A stretch of DNA of 64,000 bases, taken from an uncultured Peptostreptococcaceae bacterium. GTDB taxonomy: Bacteria > Bacillota > Clostridia > Peptostreptococcales > Anaerovoracaceae. The translations under genes were made by a program, and so were the position numbers. Positions 16,952 through 25,544 of this stretch are shown piece by piece. Within the stretch, counting starts at the first letter, position 1, and every line of letters begins with the position of its first letter. Location of the stretch: the NCBI GenBank assembly GCA_910588185.1, contig CAJUQR010000001.1, positions 248,001 through 312,000 on the forward strand, read 5' to 3'. Below the pieces are notes generated by a model. The model worked only from the letters and a program-made list of their open reading frames with translations. It ran no database searches and was not told where the DNA came from.

Positions 16952-17049
16952 CAAGGTGTATCAAGGTCAAATACAAAAAATCTCTTATAGAGAAATTTCA
17001 AGAAAAAATCTATAAGAAAAAGTCTTGTAAAAGACATTGATACACCTTG
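16952..17049. repeat. 13-bp inverted repeat flanking an AT-rich spacer, candidate replication origin
   Basis: CAAGGTGTATCAA (16952-16964) and TTGATACACCTTG (17037-17049) are perfect inverted copies enclosing 72 bases that are strongly A-rich, with CTCTTATAGAG inside. It is the only AT-rich non-coding patch in the replication module, directly behind the primase-helicase. A terminator is unlikely because there is no T-run and the loop is too long. Confidence 0.45.
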
Positions 17050-17082
17050 CACATTGGCAGAAACAGATATGGAGAAAGCATT

Positions 17083-17364
17083 ATGAGAGAAAAAGCAATC
17101 GAGCAGAAATTAACGCTGATGGTCAAAAGGCAGGGCGGCATCTGTCTGAAGTTCGTTTCTCCGGGATTTGATGGGGTCCCGGACAGAATCGTACTTCTCC
17201 CCAGTGGCTGTATGGCTTTTGTGGAAGTAAAGGCTCCCGGAGAAAAGCCACGCCCACTCCAGACCTCGCGGCACAAATTACTACGGCGATTAGGCTTCAA
17301 GGTCTATGTCCTTGATGACCAAACGCAGATTGGAGGAATCCTTGATGAGATACGCACCCCATGA
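17083..17364 (+). CDS. VRR-NUC domain nuclease
   Basis: 93 residues. The whole protein is one VRR-NUC domain: N-terminal E-x-K-L, then GFDGVPDRIVL with the catalytic Asp, and AFVEVKAPG with Glu-x-Lys, followed by LQ..R...L. Stand-alone VRR-NUC proteins of this size are common in phage replication modules beside an SNF2 helicase and are thought to be structure-specific or Holliday-junction-type nucleases. ATG follows TGGAG. The gene overlaps the helicase by 20 bases. Confidence 0.88.
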   Translation: MREKAIEQKLTLMVKRQGGICLKFVSPGFDGVPDRIVLLPSGCMAFVEVKAPGEKPRPLQTSRHKLLRRLGFKVYVLDDQTQIGGILDEIRTP

Positions 17365-18709
17365 TTACCAAACCTATGCCATCGACTACATTGAAACCCA
17401 TACCATTGCCACTGTCTTTCTGGACATGGGGCTTGGCAAGACGAGCATCACCCTTACTGCCATCAACGACCTGCTGTTTGACAGCTTTGAAGTTCATAAG
17501 GTGCTGGTAGTTGCCCCGCTTCGTGTGGCACGGGACACATGGACGGCTGAAGTCGATAAATGGGATCACCTTCAGAATCTCATCTGCTCCGTGGCTGTCG
17601 GCACAGAACCCCAGCGCCGTGCGGCCTTCATGCAGAAGGCTGACATTTACATTATCAACAGAGAAAATGTTCAATGGCTCGTGGAAGAAAGCGGAATTCC
17701 ATTCACCTTCGATATGATCGTGATTGACGAACTGTCCTCCGTCAAGAACCATAACACAAAGCGTTTCAAGGCGATGTTGAAGGTTCGCCCCAGGGTAAAC
17801 CGCATTGTGGGACTGACCGGCACTCCGGCATCCAATGGTCTGATGGACCTCTGGGCTGAGTTCCGCATTCTGGATATGGGACAGCGCCTGGGACGGTTCA
17901 TTACCAAATACCGCGCTGACTATTTCCAGCCGGACAAGCGCAATGGGCAGATCGTTTACAGCTACAAGCCCCTGCCGTATGCGGAGGATGCCATATACCG
18001 CCAAATCTCCGACATCACCATTTCCATGAAAGCCGCCGACCACCTGCGGATGCCGGAACTGGTATCCAGCGAATATGCCGTCCAGCTATCCGATGAGGAG
18101 CGAGGACATTACGATGAACTGAAACAGGAACTGGTTCTGACCCTGGGTGACGGAGAGATCACAGCCGCCAACGCCGCTTCTCTCTCCGGCAAGCTGAGTC
18201 AAATGGCGAATGGTGCTATCTATGACGATAACGGCGAGGTCATCCAAATCCACGACCGCAAGCTGGACGCCCTTGAGGATTTGATTGAGGCGGCAAACGG
18301 AAAACCCGTTCTGGTGGCGTACTGGTTCAAACATGACCTTGCCAGAATCACGGAGCGGCTGAAAAAACTGCATATCCCGTTTTCCCGTCTTGACGATTCC
18401 ACCAGCATCCGCAGATGGAACAATGGCGAAATTCCCGTGGCTCTGATTCACCCTGCTTCTGCCGGACACGGCCTGAACCTTCAGTCCGGCGGTTCAACCC
18501 TCATCTGGTTCGGCCTTACTTGGAGTTTGGAACTCTACCAGCAGACCGTAGCCCGTTTGTGGCGGCAGGGGCAGACCTCCGAAACCGTGGTGGTACAGCA
18601 TATCATCACGAAGGGTACCATTGACAACCGCATCATGAAAGCCCTCTCCCAAAAAGAGCATACACAGACGGCTCTTATCGATGCCGTAAAAGCGGACTTG
18701 AAAATCTGA
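17345..18709 (+). CDS. SNF2-family DEAD/DEAH helicase
   Basis: 454 residues from the ATG preceded by GGAGG. Helicase motifs in order: Walker A DMGLGKTSI (about 26-34), VVAPLRVARDTW (Ia), VIDELSS (II), GLTGTPASNG (III), then C-terminal LVAYWFKHD, HPASAGHGLNLQ (V) and QTVARLWRQGQ (VI). This short Snf2 class, without extra domains, accompanies VRR-NUC in Firmicute phages. It probably translocates on duplex DNA at replication or recombination intermediates. Confidence 0.93.
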   Translation: MRYAPHDYQTYAIDYIETHTIATVFLDMGLGKTSITLTAINDLLFDSFEVHKVLVVAPLRVARDTWTAEVDKWDHLQNLICSVAVGTEPQRRAAFMQKADIYIINRENVQWLVEESGIPFTFDMIVIDELSSVKNHNTKRFKAMLKVRPRVNRIVGLTGTPASNGLMDLWAEFRILDMGQRLGRFITKYRADYFQPDKRNGQIVYSYKPLPYAEDAIYRQISDITISMKAADHLRMPELVSSEYAVQLSDEERGHYDELKQELVLTLGDGEITAANAASLSGKLSQMANGAIYDDNGEVIQIHDRKLDALEDLIEAANGKPVLVAYWFKHDLARITERLKKLHIPFSRLDDSTSIRRWNNGEIPVALIHPASAGHGLNLQSGGSTLIWFGLTWSLELYQQTVARLWRQGQTSETVVVQHIITKGTIDNRIMKALSQKEHTQTALIDAVKADLKI

Positions 18710-18766
18710 GACAAAATACGACAATCCGTGCCAATCCGAGGATTACAAAATTTCGGAGGTACGAAT

Positions 18767-18997
18767 ATGGAACCTTATCAGGCATTAGCCAACGCCATCG
18801 TAGAACTGGCCGTAAAAGACTACAAAAAAGCCCTTAAACAGCATCACCGATTCCCCAATAACCGAGATTATTCGGATGCAGTCACCGATCTGGAGCGATT
18901 CTTCCGTTCTGGCTGGTACGGAATACTCACAGACCTTGATGGCGAATACTTGATGACCGCCGTTCGCCGTATGGTGCATAAGGAGGTGGCAGCATGA
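18767..18997 (+). CDS. Small conserved phage protein, unknown
   Basis: 76 residues, ATG 7 bases after CGGAGG. Mostly helical, with YSDAVTDLERFFRSGWYGILTD in the middle, a pattern I have seen in small proteins beside late regulators in Firmicute phages, but no function is known. No membrane span or metal site. It overlaps the DUF1492 gene by 4 bases, so it is translated together with it. Confidence 0.6.
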   Translation: MEPYQALANAIVELAVKDYKKALKQHHRFPNNRDYSDAVTDLERFFRSGWYGILTDLDGEYLMTAVRRMVHKEVAA

Positions 18998-19404
18998 CTG
19001 CAAAGGAATATCTCAGTCAGGCTTACCGCCTTGACCAGCGTATAGATTCAAAAATCGCCCAGGTTGCATCTCTCAATGACCTTGCCACAAAATGCTCCGC
19101 CACACTGACGGGTATGCCGAGAAATCCCAACCGCTGCGGCTCCACTATGGCAGATGCGGTATGCAAAATCGTCGACCTGCAGGAAGAAATCAACCGAGAT
19201 ATTGATAGGCTGGTGGATTTGAAGCGTGAAATAGTGGCGGTTATAAAAGCCGTAGAAAACCCTGAATACCAGGTCATGCTGGAAAAGCGGTATTTGAGTT
19301 TTCAGACATGGGAGCAAATTGCAGTGGATATGAACTACAGCATCCAGCATATCTACCGCCTCAGAGAAAAAGCCTACGCCGCAGTCCAAGTCCCCGAAGG
19401 ATGA
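18994..19404 (+). CDS. DUF1492 / ArpU-like late transcription regulator
   Basis: 136 residues. A coiled-coil-prone N-terminal half (about 50-85, VDLQEEINRDIDRLVDLKREI) is followed by a sigma region 4-like HTH: LEKRYLSFQTWEQIAVDMNYS then QHIYRLREKA. Proteins of this ArpU/RinA/DUF1492 group switch on packaging and structural genes in Gram-positive phages. The gene lies directly before the HNH-terminase region, which is the usual place, so it probably activates the late promoter in the gap that follows. Confidence 0.85.
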   Translation: MTAKEYLSQAYRLDQRIDSKIAQVASLNDLATKCSATLTGMPRNPNRCGSTMADAVCKIVDLQEEINRDIDRLVDLKREIVAVIKAVENPEYQVMLEKRYLSFQTWEQIAVDMNYSIQHIYRLREKAYAAVQVPEG

Positions 19405-19474
19405 TAGGTTATGTGAGTAGATGTTAATAAGGGGTTCTGCTATACTGTAAAATAGGAAAACAGAATACAGAACG

Positions 19475-19507
19475 GCCTCATGGGTTTAGTCCCGTGGGGC
19501 TTTTCTT
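19475..19507 (+). promoter_or_regulatory. Leader hairpin with T-run ahead of the HNH gene
   Basis: GCCTCATGGG (19475-19484) pairs with CCCGTGGGGC (19491-19500), 10 bp with two G-U pairs, loop TTTAGT, then TTTTCTT and ATGCCCC before the ribosome site GGAGGTGA. As an intrinsic terminator it would stop reading into the packaging genes, so antitermination or leakiness would be needed. Confidence 0.55.
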
Positions 19508-19529
19508 ATGCCCCGAAGGAGGTGAAGCA

Positions 19530-19904
19530 ATGCCAAGTAAACCGAAACGACCATGCCGCATGACGGGCTGTCCGAACCTTGCCGATGACGGTGAGCTTTA
19601 CTGCTCGGCACACAAAAGGACAGCCAACTACGAATACAATCACTACCGCCGTGACCCGGAAACCAAGAAACGGTACGGCAGAGCGTGGAAGCGTATCCGT
19701 GACCGCCACATCCGTGAGCATCCTTTGTGTGAGGAGTGCTTGAAGCACGGCATCTACAAGCCCGCCGAAGAGGTGCATCACAAGCTGCCCCTTGCCGATG
19801 GCGGCACACACGACAGAAACAATCTCATTTCCCTCTGCCGCTCCTGCCACATGAAAGCCCACGGTGCTTTAGGAACAAGGTCACCTCACAGCTTTGACGA
19901 TTGA
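19530..19904 (+). CDS. HNH endonuclease of the packaging module
   Basis: 124 residues from the ATG after GGAGGTGA. Two Cys pairs frame the fold (CRMTGCPN near the N-terminus, CEECLKHG in the middle) and the core HNH signature is EVHHKLPLADGG...HDRNNLISLCRSCHMKAH. Phage HNH proteins encoded beside TerS/TerL assist cos cleavage during packaging, as shown for HK97-type phages. The likely cos region lies right after this gene. Confidence 0.92.
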   Translation: MPSKPKRPCRMTGCPNLADDGELYCSAHKRTANYEYNHYRRDPETKKRYGRAWKRIRDRHIREHPLCEECLKHGIYKPAEEVHHKLPLADGGTHDRNNLISLCRSCHMKAHGALGTRSPHSFDD

Positions 19905-20035
19905 CCCAGGGACGGTTCAAATCTCTACGACTTTAGGTCCCGTGCAGCGGCCCGGGGCTTCGTGTGCAAAAACGGCAAATTCAAAAGGGTAATTAAACCC
20001 AACCCCAAATCTTACTCTGAGAGGACGGTGAAAGT
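19905..20035. other. Candidate cos/packaging region
   Basis: 131 non-coding bases between the HNH and small terminase genes. It contains a GC-rich core (CCCGTGCAGCGGCCCGGGGC, 19939-19958) next to an A-rich stretch with AACCCAACCCC. GC-rich palindromic sequence in this exact place is usual for cos sites of HNH-type phages. No cut position can be read from the sequence. Confidence 0.4.
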
Positions 20036-20584
20036 GTGCCGACAAAATCGAATAACCTGGGCGGACAAGGCGGCGCCAGACCGGGCGCAGGACGCAAAAA
20101 GAAAGCCCTCACCGACAAGGTGGAAAGCGGCAATCCCGGCGGCAGAACATTGAAAGTGCTGGATATTCCCGATGTGAACGGCGTGGATATGCCAAAACCC
20201 CATGATTTCCTCTCCGCCACCCAGCGTGACGGAGGTCAGCTTCAGGCAAAGGAAATCTACGAGGAAACCTGGAACTGGCTGAAAACCATCGGCTGCACCG
20301 CCGTGGTGTCTCCGCAGCTTTTGGAGCGGTACGCCATGTGCGCCGCCCGATGGATTCAGTGCGAGGAGATGACCAGCACCCTCGGCTATCTCTCCAAGCA
20401 TCCGACAACGGGCAAGCCGATTCCGTCACCCTTCATCAACATCGGCATTAACTACATGAACCAGGCAAACCGCCTGTGGAACGAGATATACCAAATCGTC
20501 AAGGAGAACTGCTCCACCGAGTACAGCGGAGCAAACCCGCAGGACGATTTGATGGAGCGCCTTCTGACGGCGCGGAAAGGATAA
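20036..20584 (+). CDS. terS: P27-family terminase small subunit
   Basis: 182 residues with GTG start after GAGAGGACGG. N-terminal GGARPGAGRKKK is a basic DNA-binding segment typical of the P27 family, and LLERYAMCAARWIQCEE is the conserved central helix. The C-terminus (NIGINYMNQANRLWNEIY) forms the oligomer interface in relatives. It recognises the packaging site and loads the large subunit. Unusually, it is parted from the large terminase gene by about 7.4 kb of methylase and amidoligase cargo. Confidence 0.88.
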   Translation: MPTKSNNLGGQGGARPGAGRKKKALTDKVESGNPGGRTLKVLDIPDVNGVDMPKPHDFLSATQRDGGQLQAKEIYEETWNWLKTIGCTAVVSPQLLERYAMCAARWIQCEEMTSTLGYLSKHPTTGKPIPSPFINIGINYMNQANRLWNEIYQIVKENCSTEYSGANPQDDLMERLLTARKG

Positions 20585-20588
20585 CAGC

Positions 20589-21371
20589 ATGATTGAAAAA
20601 GTAAACCCTTCACACCCGGATAAGGTTGCTGACCGTATCGCAGGTGCGATTGTAGATTTAGCGTATGCCGCCGAGGAAAATCCCAAAATCGCAGTCGAGG
20701 TATTGATTGGACATGGCGTGTGCCATGCGATCATTGAAACAACTGCCGAGCTCGACAAGGAATCTATTGCAGAGGCAATCGTGAGGATTGCCGGAGAGAT
20801 TCTCGTTGATCTTTATATCACCAAGCAGGATAAGCATCTCTCCGACAACCAGGTTGACGGCTTCCGGTGCGGCGATAACGGCATTTTCAAAGGAATGCCG
20901 CTGACCGAGGAACAAAAAGAACTCTCCGCCATTGCTCACCGCATTTATGATGCGTACCCGTATGACGGCAAATACATCATAGACGGTATCCGGCTTATCA
21001 TCTGTCAGAGCAATGCTCGCACAGACGATATTGATACAATGTACCCCGGCGCTGAAATCAACCCGATCGGTGACTGGACCGGCGGCACTGATGTGGACAC
21101 GGGTGCGACCAACCGCAAGCTGGGTTCGGATATGGCGGATTCCGTCACCGGCGGAGGGCTTCATGGGAAAGACCTATCCAAAGCGGATGTCAGCGTGAAC
21201 ATTTATGCTTTCCTCAAGGCACAGGAAACAGGAAGGCCTGTCACGCTCTGCTGTGCTATCGGCGATGAACTTGTTGACGGTCAGCCTTATGAAACCATCG
21301 TTGAAATTGCCCGTGAATACATCAAAAGCTTGGGCGGTTTTGAAAAGTTTGCAGAATGGGGGCTGTTCTGA
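20589..21371 (+). CDS. metK: Compact phage S-adenosylmethionine synthetase
   Basis: 260 residues; cellular MetK is about 385-400. Family motifs present: SHPDKVADRI (catalytic His region, residues 8-17), GDNGIFKG (equivalent of GDQG), INPIGDWTGGTDVDTG, then GGGLHGKDLSKADVS, matching the flexible-loop/active-site GGGAFSGKDPSKVDRS of the cellular enzyme. The middle domain is shortened and the C-terminal third is largely missing. It makes SAM from methionine and ATP. The two next genes are SAM-dependent DNA methylases, overlapping or adjacent, so it likely feeds them. Activity is inferred. Confidence 0.85.
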   Translation: MIEKVNPSHPDKVADRIAGAIVDLAYAAEENPKIAVEVLIGHGVCHAIIETTAELDKESIAEAIVRIAGEILVDLYITKQDKHLSDNQVDGFRCGDNGIFKGMPLTEEQKELSAIAHRIYDAYPYDGKYIIDGIRLIICQSNARTDDIDTMYPGAEINPIGDWTGGTDVDTGATNRKLGSDMADSVTGGGLHGKDLSKADVSVNIYAFLKAQETGRPVTLCCAIGDELVDGQPYETIVEIAREYIKSLGGFEKFAEWGLF

Positions 21372-22606
21372 TGAAAACTACAAACGAAATGCAGCTTGTA
21401 TCCATTTCCAAGCTGGTGCCTTACCAAAACAATGCCAGGACGCATTCCCCGGCACAGATACAGAAGCTGCGCTCCTCGCTTCGGGAGTTCGGCTTTGTCA
21501 ATCCCGTCATCATCGACCGGGACTACAATGTCATCGCAGGCCACGGCAGAATTGCCGCCGCCCGTGAGGAAGGCATCACCGAAGTGCCCTGCGTCTTTGT
21601 TGACCACCTCACCGAAGCGCAGAAAAAAGCCTACATTCTTGCCGACAACCGCATGGCTATGGACGCAGGCTGGGATGAGGAGCTTCTGCGCGTAGAATTG
21701 GAAGCCCTCGAAGAAATGGGATTTGATCTCGGTATGACCGGCTTTGATGAAAAGGAACTGGCGGCGCTCTTTCCCACTGAGGAAGCCAAAGAGGACGATT
21801 TCAATGTGGAAGCCGAGTTGCAGAAGCCGACCTTCACCAAGAGCGGTGACGTGTGGACACTGGGCAGACACAGACTTGTCTGCGGCGACTCCACAAAAGA
21901 AGAAACCTATTCTGTTTTGATGGACGGCGTCAAGGCTAATCTTGTCATCACCGATCCGCCCTACAATGTGAACTATGAAGGTTCGGCAGGCAAAATCAAG
22001 AACGACAATATGGCAAACGATAAATTCTATGAATTTCTGCTTGCCGCCTTTAAGAATATGGAATCGGTCATGGCGCCGGACGCAAGCATTTATGTGTTCC
22101 ATGCCGACACCGAAGGACTGAATTTCCGCAGGGCTTTTGCCGATGCAGGTTTTTATTTATCCGGCTGCTGTATCTGGAAGAAGCAGTCCCTTGTGCTCGG
22201 ACGCTCGCCTTATCAGTGGCAGCACGAGCCTGTGTTGTACGGATGGAAGAAAAACGGAAAGCACCAGTGGTACACGGGACGCAAGGAAACCACCATCTGG
22301 GAATTTGACAAGCCGAAGAAAAACGGCGACCATCCAACCATGAAGCCGATCCCGCTCCTTGCATATCCCATCGGCAATTCCAGTATGGCAAACTCGGTGG
22401 TGCTTGACCCATTCGGCGGCTCCGGCTCTACGCTCATTGCTTGTGAGCAGACCGACCGCATCTGCCGCACTATTGAACTTGATGAGAAGTTCTGCGATGT
22501 TATCGTGAACCGCTACATTGAGCAGGTCGGCTCACCTGACGGCGTGACCGTTCTCCGTGACGGCAAGACCTACAAATATGAGGAGGTCGCTAATGCAACA
22601 GAATAA
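21371..22606 (+). CDS. ParB-domain DNA methyltransferase (N4-cytosine/N6-adenine type)
   Basis: 411 residues. Residues 1-100 are a ParB N-terminal domain (GFVNPVIIDRDYNVIAGHGR), then a linker, then a beta-class amino-methylase: catalytic TDPPYNVNY (about 195-203), and C-terminal SAM site VVLDPFGGSGSTLIACEQ. This fused form is common in phages and probably methylates adenine or N4 of cytosine to protect phage DNA. The start ATG shares a base with the metK stop, and the C-terminus overlaps the C5 methylase by 14 bases. Confidence 0.92.
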   Translation: MKTTNEMQLVSISKLVPYQNNARTHSPAQIQKLRSSLREFGFVNPVIIDRDYNVIAGHGRIAAAREEGITEVPCVFVDHLTEAQKKAYILADNRMAMDAGWDEELLRVELEALEEMGFDLGMTGFDEKELAALFPTEEAKEDDFNVEAELQKPTFTKSGDVWTLGRHRLVCGDSTKEETYSVLMDGVKANLVITDPPYNVNYEGSAGKIKNDNMANDKFYEFLLAAFKNMESVMAPDASIYVFHADTEGLNFRRAFADAGFYLSGCCIWKKQSLVLGRSPYQWQHEPVLYGWKKNGKHQWYTGRKETTIWEFDKPKKNGDHPTMKPIPLLAYPIGNSSMANSVVLDPFGGSGSTLIACEQTDRICRTIELDEKFCDVIVNRYIEQVGSPDGVTVLRDGKTYKYEEVANATE

Positions 22607-24779
22607 GCCTTTGACCCTCGGAAGCCTGTTTGACGGCTCCGGGGGTTTTCCTTTGGGCGGACTCATCTCCGGTATTATCCCTGTGTGGGCATCGGAGATC
22701 GAGCCGTTTCCTATTCGAGTGACCACAAAGCGAATGCCTTTTCTGAAACACTACGGCGATATTTCCAAACTGGACGGCGGAAAGATCGAACCTGTAGATA
22801 TTATCACCTTCGGCTCACCGTGCCAGGACATGAGCGTGGCAGGGCGCAGGAATGGCTTGGACGGGGAGCGTTCAAGTCTTTTTTATGAAGCTGTCCGCAT
22901 CATCAAAGAAATGAGGTGTGCCACAGATGGCAGGTATCCAAGATACATCGTATGGGAGAACGTCCCCGGCGCTTTCTCCTCCAATAAAGGCGAGGACTTC
23001 AAATCCGTCCTCGAAGAAATCTGCAAAATCAAAAACTCCGACATTACAGTTCCTCGACCTGGCAAATGGCAGTCAGCAGGAGAAATTCTGGCAGACGGTT
23101 TCTCTCTCGCCTGGAGAACTCTCGACGCTCAATTTTGGGGAGTTCCCCAAAGAAGAAAACGCATCTACCTTGTCGCAGATTTTACAGGCGGGAGTTCCGG
23201 AAAAATACTATTTGAGTCAGAAGGCTTGTCTGGGCATTCTCCGCAGGGCTTCCGCTCGTGGCAAGGAACTGCCGGAAGTGTTGAAAGCAGCCCTGGAGCG
23301 TCAGGCATCGACGGCTACAACGGTGATGTAACGGGAGATGTTTCCGCAACCCTCGGTGTTAACTGTGGGATGAGTACCGGTCGCAACGGTGTGGTTCTCA
23401 ACGACCAAGGTGGAAATCGTATGGATATTACGGATGATGTGACTTGCACACTCCGTGCCGAAGCACACCATCCGCCTTGTGTGATGGATGCGGCAGGTTT
23501 TTGTACCGAACACTCTGCGAAAGCAAGGTCAATCGGCTATGAAAAAGAAACTGCTCCGACTTTAAGAGCCGGGACAGTTCCTGCCGCAGTCGCTTTGGAA
23601 AATCATCCTACCGACAGCCGTGTGAAGATTTCCGAGGACGGCAAAGTGCAGACACTCACTTCCCGAATGGGAACAGGCGGAAACAATGTCCCGCTTCTTA
23701 TGAAGATTCGTTCAGGATGTGAGGGCGGCGGCAAGGGCGCGCTGATACAAACGGACAAATCCGCCACCCTTGCTACCAACAATGACCAAACACTGTTTGA
23801 ACCGTGTGCCTGGGACGGAAGCCAGGTATCTCCAACGCTCACCAAGCAGAACGCCGGCGGCAGTCAACGGATGCCGGATAAGGACAACTTCAATTGTGTC
23901 TTACAGCCCTACGGCATTTGCTCCAAGGATTCCAACTCCATGAAATCGGATAATCCTCACAGCGGAATTTATGAAGCTGAAACTGCCAGAATCCTTGACA
24001 CGGGCGGCGGCAATCCCTCCTGCAACCAGGGCGGCATTGCCATTGTTGCGTTTACGCAGAATCAGCGCGACGAGGTCAGAGATTTGGGCGAACACTCCGC
24101 TGCCGTCTGCGCCAATGCCGGAACGAAACAACAGACATTTGTCCTGCAAGGCTCCATGATCGGACGCAAAGACGAAAACGGCCCCCAGGGCAACGGTATA
24201 AACGAGGATGTTTCCTTTACTCTCAATACTGCCGACCGTCATGCCGTGTATGCCATGACCACCGGATCGTATATGCAGACAACAGAAAATCAGTCTCCCA
24301 CGCTGATGGCGAGGGATTATAAAGACCCTGCCGCTGTCGCTTACGGCATTGGACGGGATGCCATGAACCAGGGAAAAAACGCACAGTTTACCCCTTCGGT
24401 ATCCGAGGAAGTCCAGCCGACTCTCGTTGCTAAGGGTCCCGGAGCGGTCGCTAAGACAATGCCGGAATACACGGTGCGCAGGCTGACCCCAACCGAATGC
24501 GCCAGACTACAAGGCTTTCCCGACTGGTGGTGCGCTGACCTCGGCACGGAGAATCCCTCCTACGGCGATATCGATTTCTGGACGGAGGTCTTTGAAACCC
24601 ACCGAGCTGTTATGGGTGCTTCCACGAAGCCGAAAACCCAGGCACAGATCATCAAGTGGCTGAAAAATCCCTATTCCGATTCTGCGGAATATAAGATGTG
24701 GGGCAACGGCGTGGCGCTGCCGTGCGTATGCTTTGTGCTGGCCGGCATTGTCTGGGCGGCACAAAACTGTGACAAATAG
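22593..24779 (+). CDS. C5-cytosine DNA methyltransferase with very long repeat insert
   Basis: 728 residues, about twice the usual size. Motif I LFDGSGGFPLG (12-22), motif IV GSPCQD with Cys77, motif VI ENV (122-124), motif VIII RRKRIYLV near 190; then an insert of about 400 residues before motifs IX-X (LTPTECARLQGFPDWW, MWGNGVALPCV). The insert holds many short repeats built on T-L with following Gly, such as VSATLGVNCG, APTLRAGT, SATLATNN, SPTLTKQN, SFTLNTAD, SPTLMARD, QPTLVAKG. The target-recognition part must lie in this region. ATG at 22593 follows GAGGAGG. Probably masks phage DNA from host restriction. Confidence 0.9.
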   Translation: MQQNKPLTLGSLFDGSGGFPLGGLISGIIPVWASEIEPFPIRVTTKRMPFLKHYGDISKLDGGKIEPVDIITFGSPCQDMSVAGRRNGLDGERSSLFYEAVRIIKEMRCATDGRYPRYIVWENVPGAFSSNKGEDFKSVLEEICKIKNSDITVPRPGKWQSAGEILADGFSLAWRTLDAQFWGVPQRRKRIYLVADFTGGSSGKILFESEGLSGHSPQGFRSWQGTAGSVESSPGASGIDGYNGDVTGDVSATLGVNCGMSTGRNGVVLNDQGGNRMDITDDVTCTLRAEAHHPPCVMDAAGFCTEHSAKARSIGYEKETAPTLRAGTVPAAVALENHPTDSRVKISEDGKVQTLTSRMGTGGNNVPLLMKIRSGCEGGGKGALIQTDKSATLATNNDQTLFEPCAWDGSQVSPTLTKQNAGGSQRMPDKDNFNCVLQPYGICSKDSNSMKSDNPHSGIYEAETARILDTGGGNPSCNQGGIAIVAFTQNQRDEVRDLGEHSAAVCANAGTKQQTFVLQGSMIGRKDENGPQGNGINEDVSFTLNTADRHAVYAMTTGSYMQTTENQSPTLMARDYKDPAAVAYGIGRDAMNQGKNAQFTPSVSEEVQPTLVAKGPGAVAKTMPEYTVRRLTPTECARLQGFPDWWCADLGTENPSYGDIDFWTEVFETHRAVMGASTKPKTQAQIIKWLKNPYSDSAEYKMWGNGVALPCVCFVLAGIVWAAQNCDK

Positions 24780-24791
24780 TCTGCCGAATCT

Positions 24792-24847
24792 TTGTGTAGG
24801 TTATTGTCTCGAAATGACTGGATATTCAGCACACTTGACGGTAATAT
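24792..24847 (+). promoter_or_regulatory. 56-bp regulatory block copy A with paired TGAC boxes
   Basis: TTGTGTAG, then TGACTGGATAT (24815-24825), a 10-base spacer and TGACGGTAATAT (24836-24847). The same elements with identical spacing recur exactly 1280 bases later. The two TGAC boxes are 21 bases apart, two helical turns, suggesting cooperative binding. It lies before the gene at 24879. Confidence 0.6.
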
Positions 24848-24878
24848 GTGCATACAAAAAAACAAGGAGGTCATTTCC

Positions 24879-25544
24879 ATGACACTGAACTACAATGTGA
24901 CAGGCCCAAAGCGCAAAGAACTGGTAAACCTTATTGCGAATTTCACCGGATGTGACGCCCATTATAATGGTGCACCCAGCTTTGCCTACGAGGTGGACTA
25001 CTTCACCATCGACCGAAACGGCGCGGTCAGCTTTGACGACAGAGCCGACAGCGAGGTCATCGAGCGTTTGATCGAAATGCTCTACGACAACAGCTTTGCT
25101 GCCGAGCCTGCCGATGAACCCACAGGTATTGCCATTCAGATTCCTGCCGCAGAACTCAGCGAAGCACAGCTTCTAAATCTTCACGCCATTTTGGATGCCA
25201 AAGGCGGTCTTATCAAAAAGGCGTTGGGCATCAATTCACTTCCGATCAATCGCATCGACAAGCGGCTGGACTTTCCCTGGTTTTCATCAGACAGCACCCC
25301 GGAGGAGATACAGGCATACATGAAGTTCATCACCGCCCTGGTGGATATGGCAAAGAATCAGAAACGCATCACCGCCAAGGAAAAAACAGTGGACAACGAA
25401 AAATACGCTTTCCGCTGCTTTCTCCTGCGGCTGGGCTTCATCGGTGCGGAGTATAAAGCCGACCGAAAGATACTGCTCCGAAACTTGAGCGGTTCTTCCG
25501 CTTTCAAGGCTCCTAAGTCCGTGGAGGTGGAATCATGCGATTAA
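24879..25544 (+). CDS. Conserved mobile-element protein ('virulence protein'-type)
   Basis: 221 residues from the ATG after AAGGAGG. N-terminal alpha/beta part with KRKELVNLIANFTGCDA and a short acidic middle; similar proteins are found in Tn1549-like conjugative elements under the vague name virulence protein. The C-terminus (about 185-215) has FRCFLLRLGFIGAEY...LLRNLSGSSAFK, strikingly like the end of the amidoligase encoded 1.3 kb downstream (RTWLLRLGFIGEEF). Both genes also share the upstream 56-bp block, so they are probably co-regulated and may share a binding partner. Function unknown. Confidence 0.6.
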   Translation: MTLNYNVTGPKRKELVNLIANFTGCDAHYNGAPSFAYEVDYFTIDRNGAVSFDDRADSEVIERLIEMLYDNSFAAEPADEPTGIAIQIPAAELSEAQLLNLHAILDAKGGLIKKALGINSLPINRIDKRLDFPWFSSDSTPEEIQAYMKFITALVDMAKNQKRITAKEKTVDNEKYAFRCFLLRLGFIGAEYKADRKILLRNLSGSSAFKAPKSVEVESCD

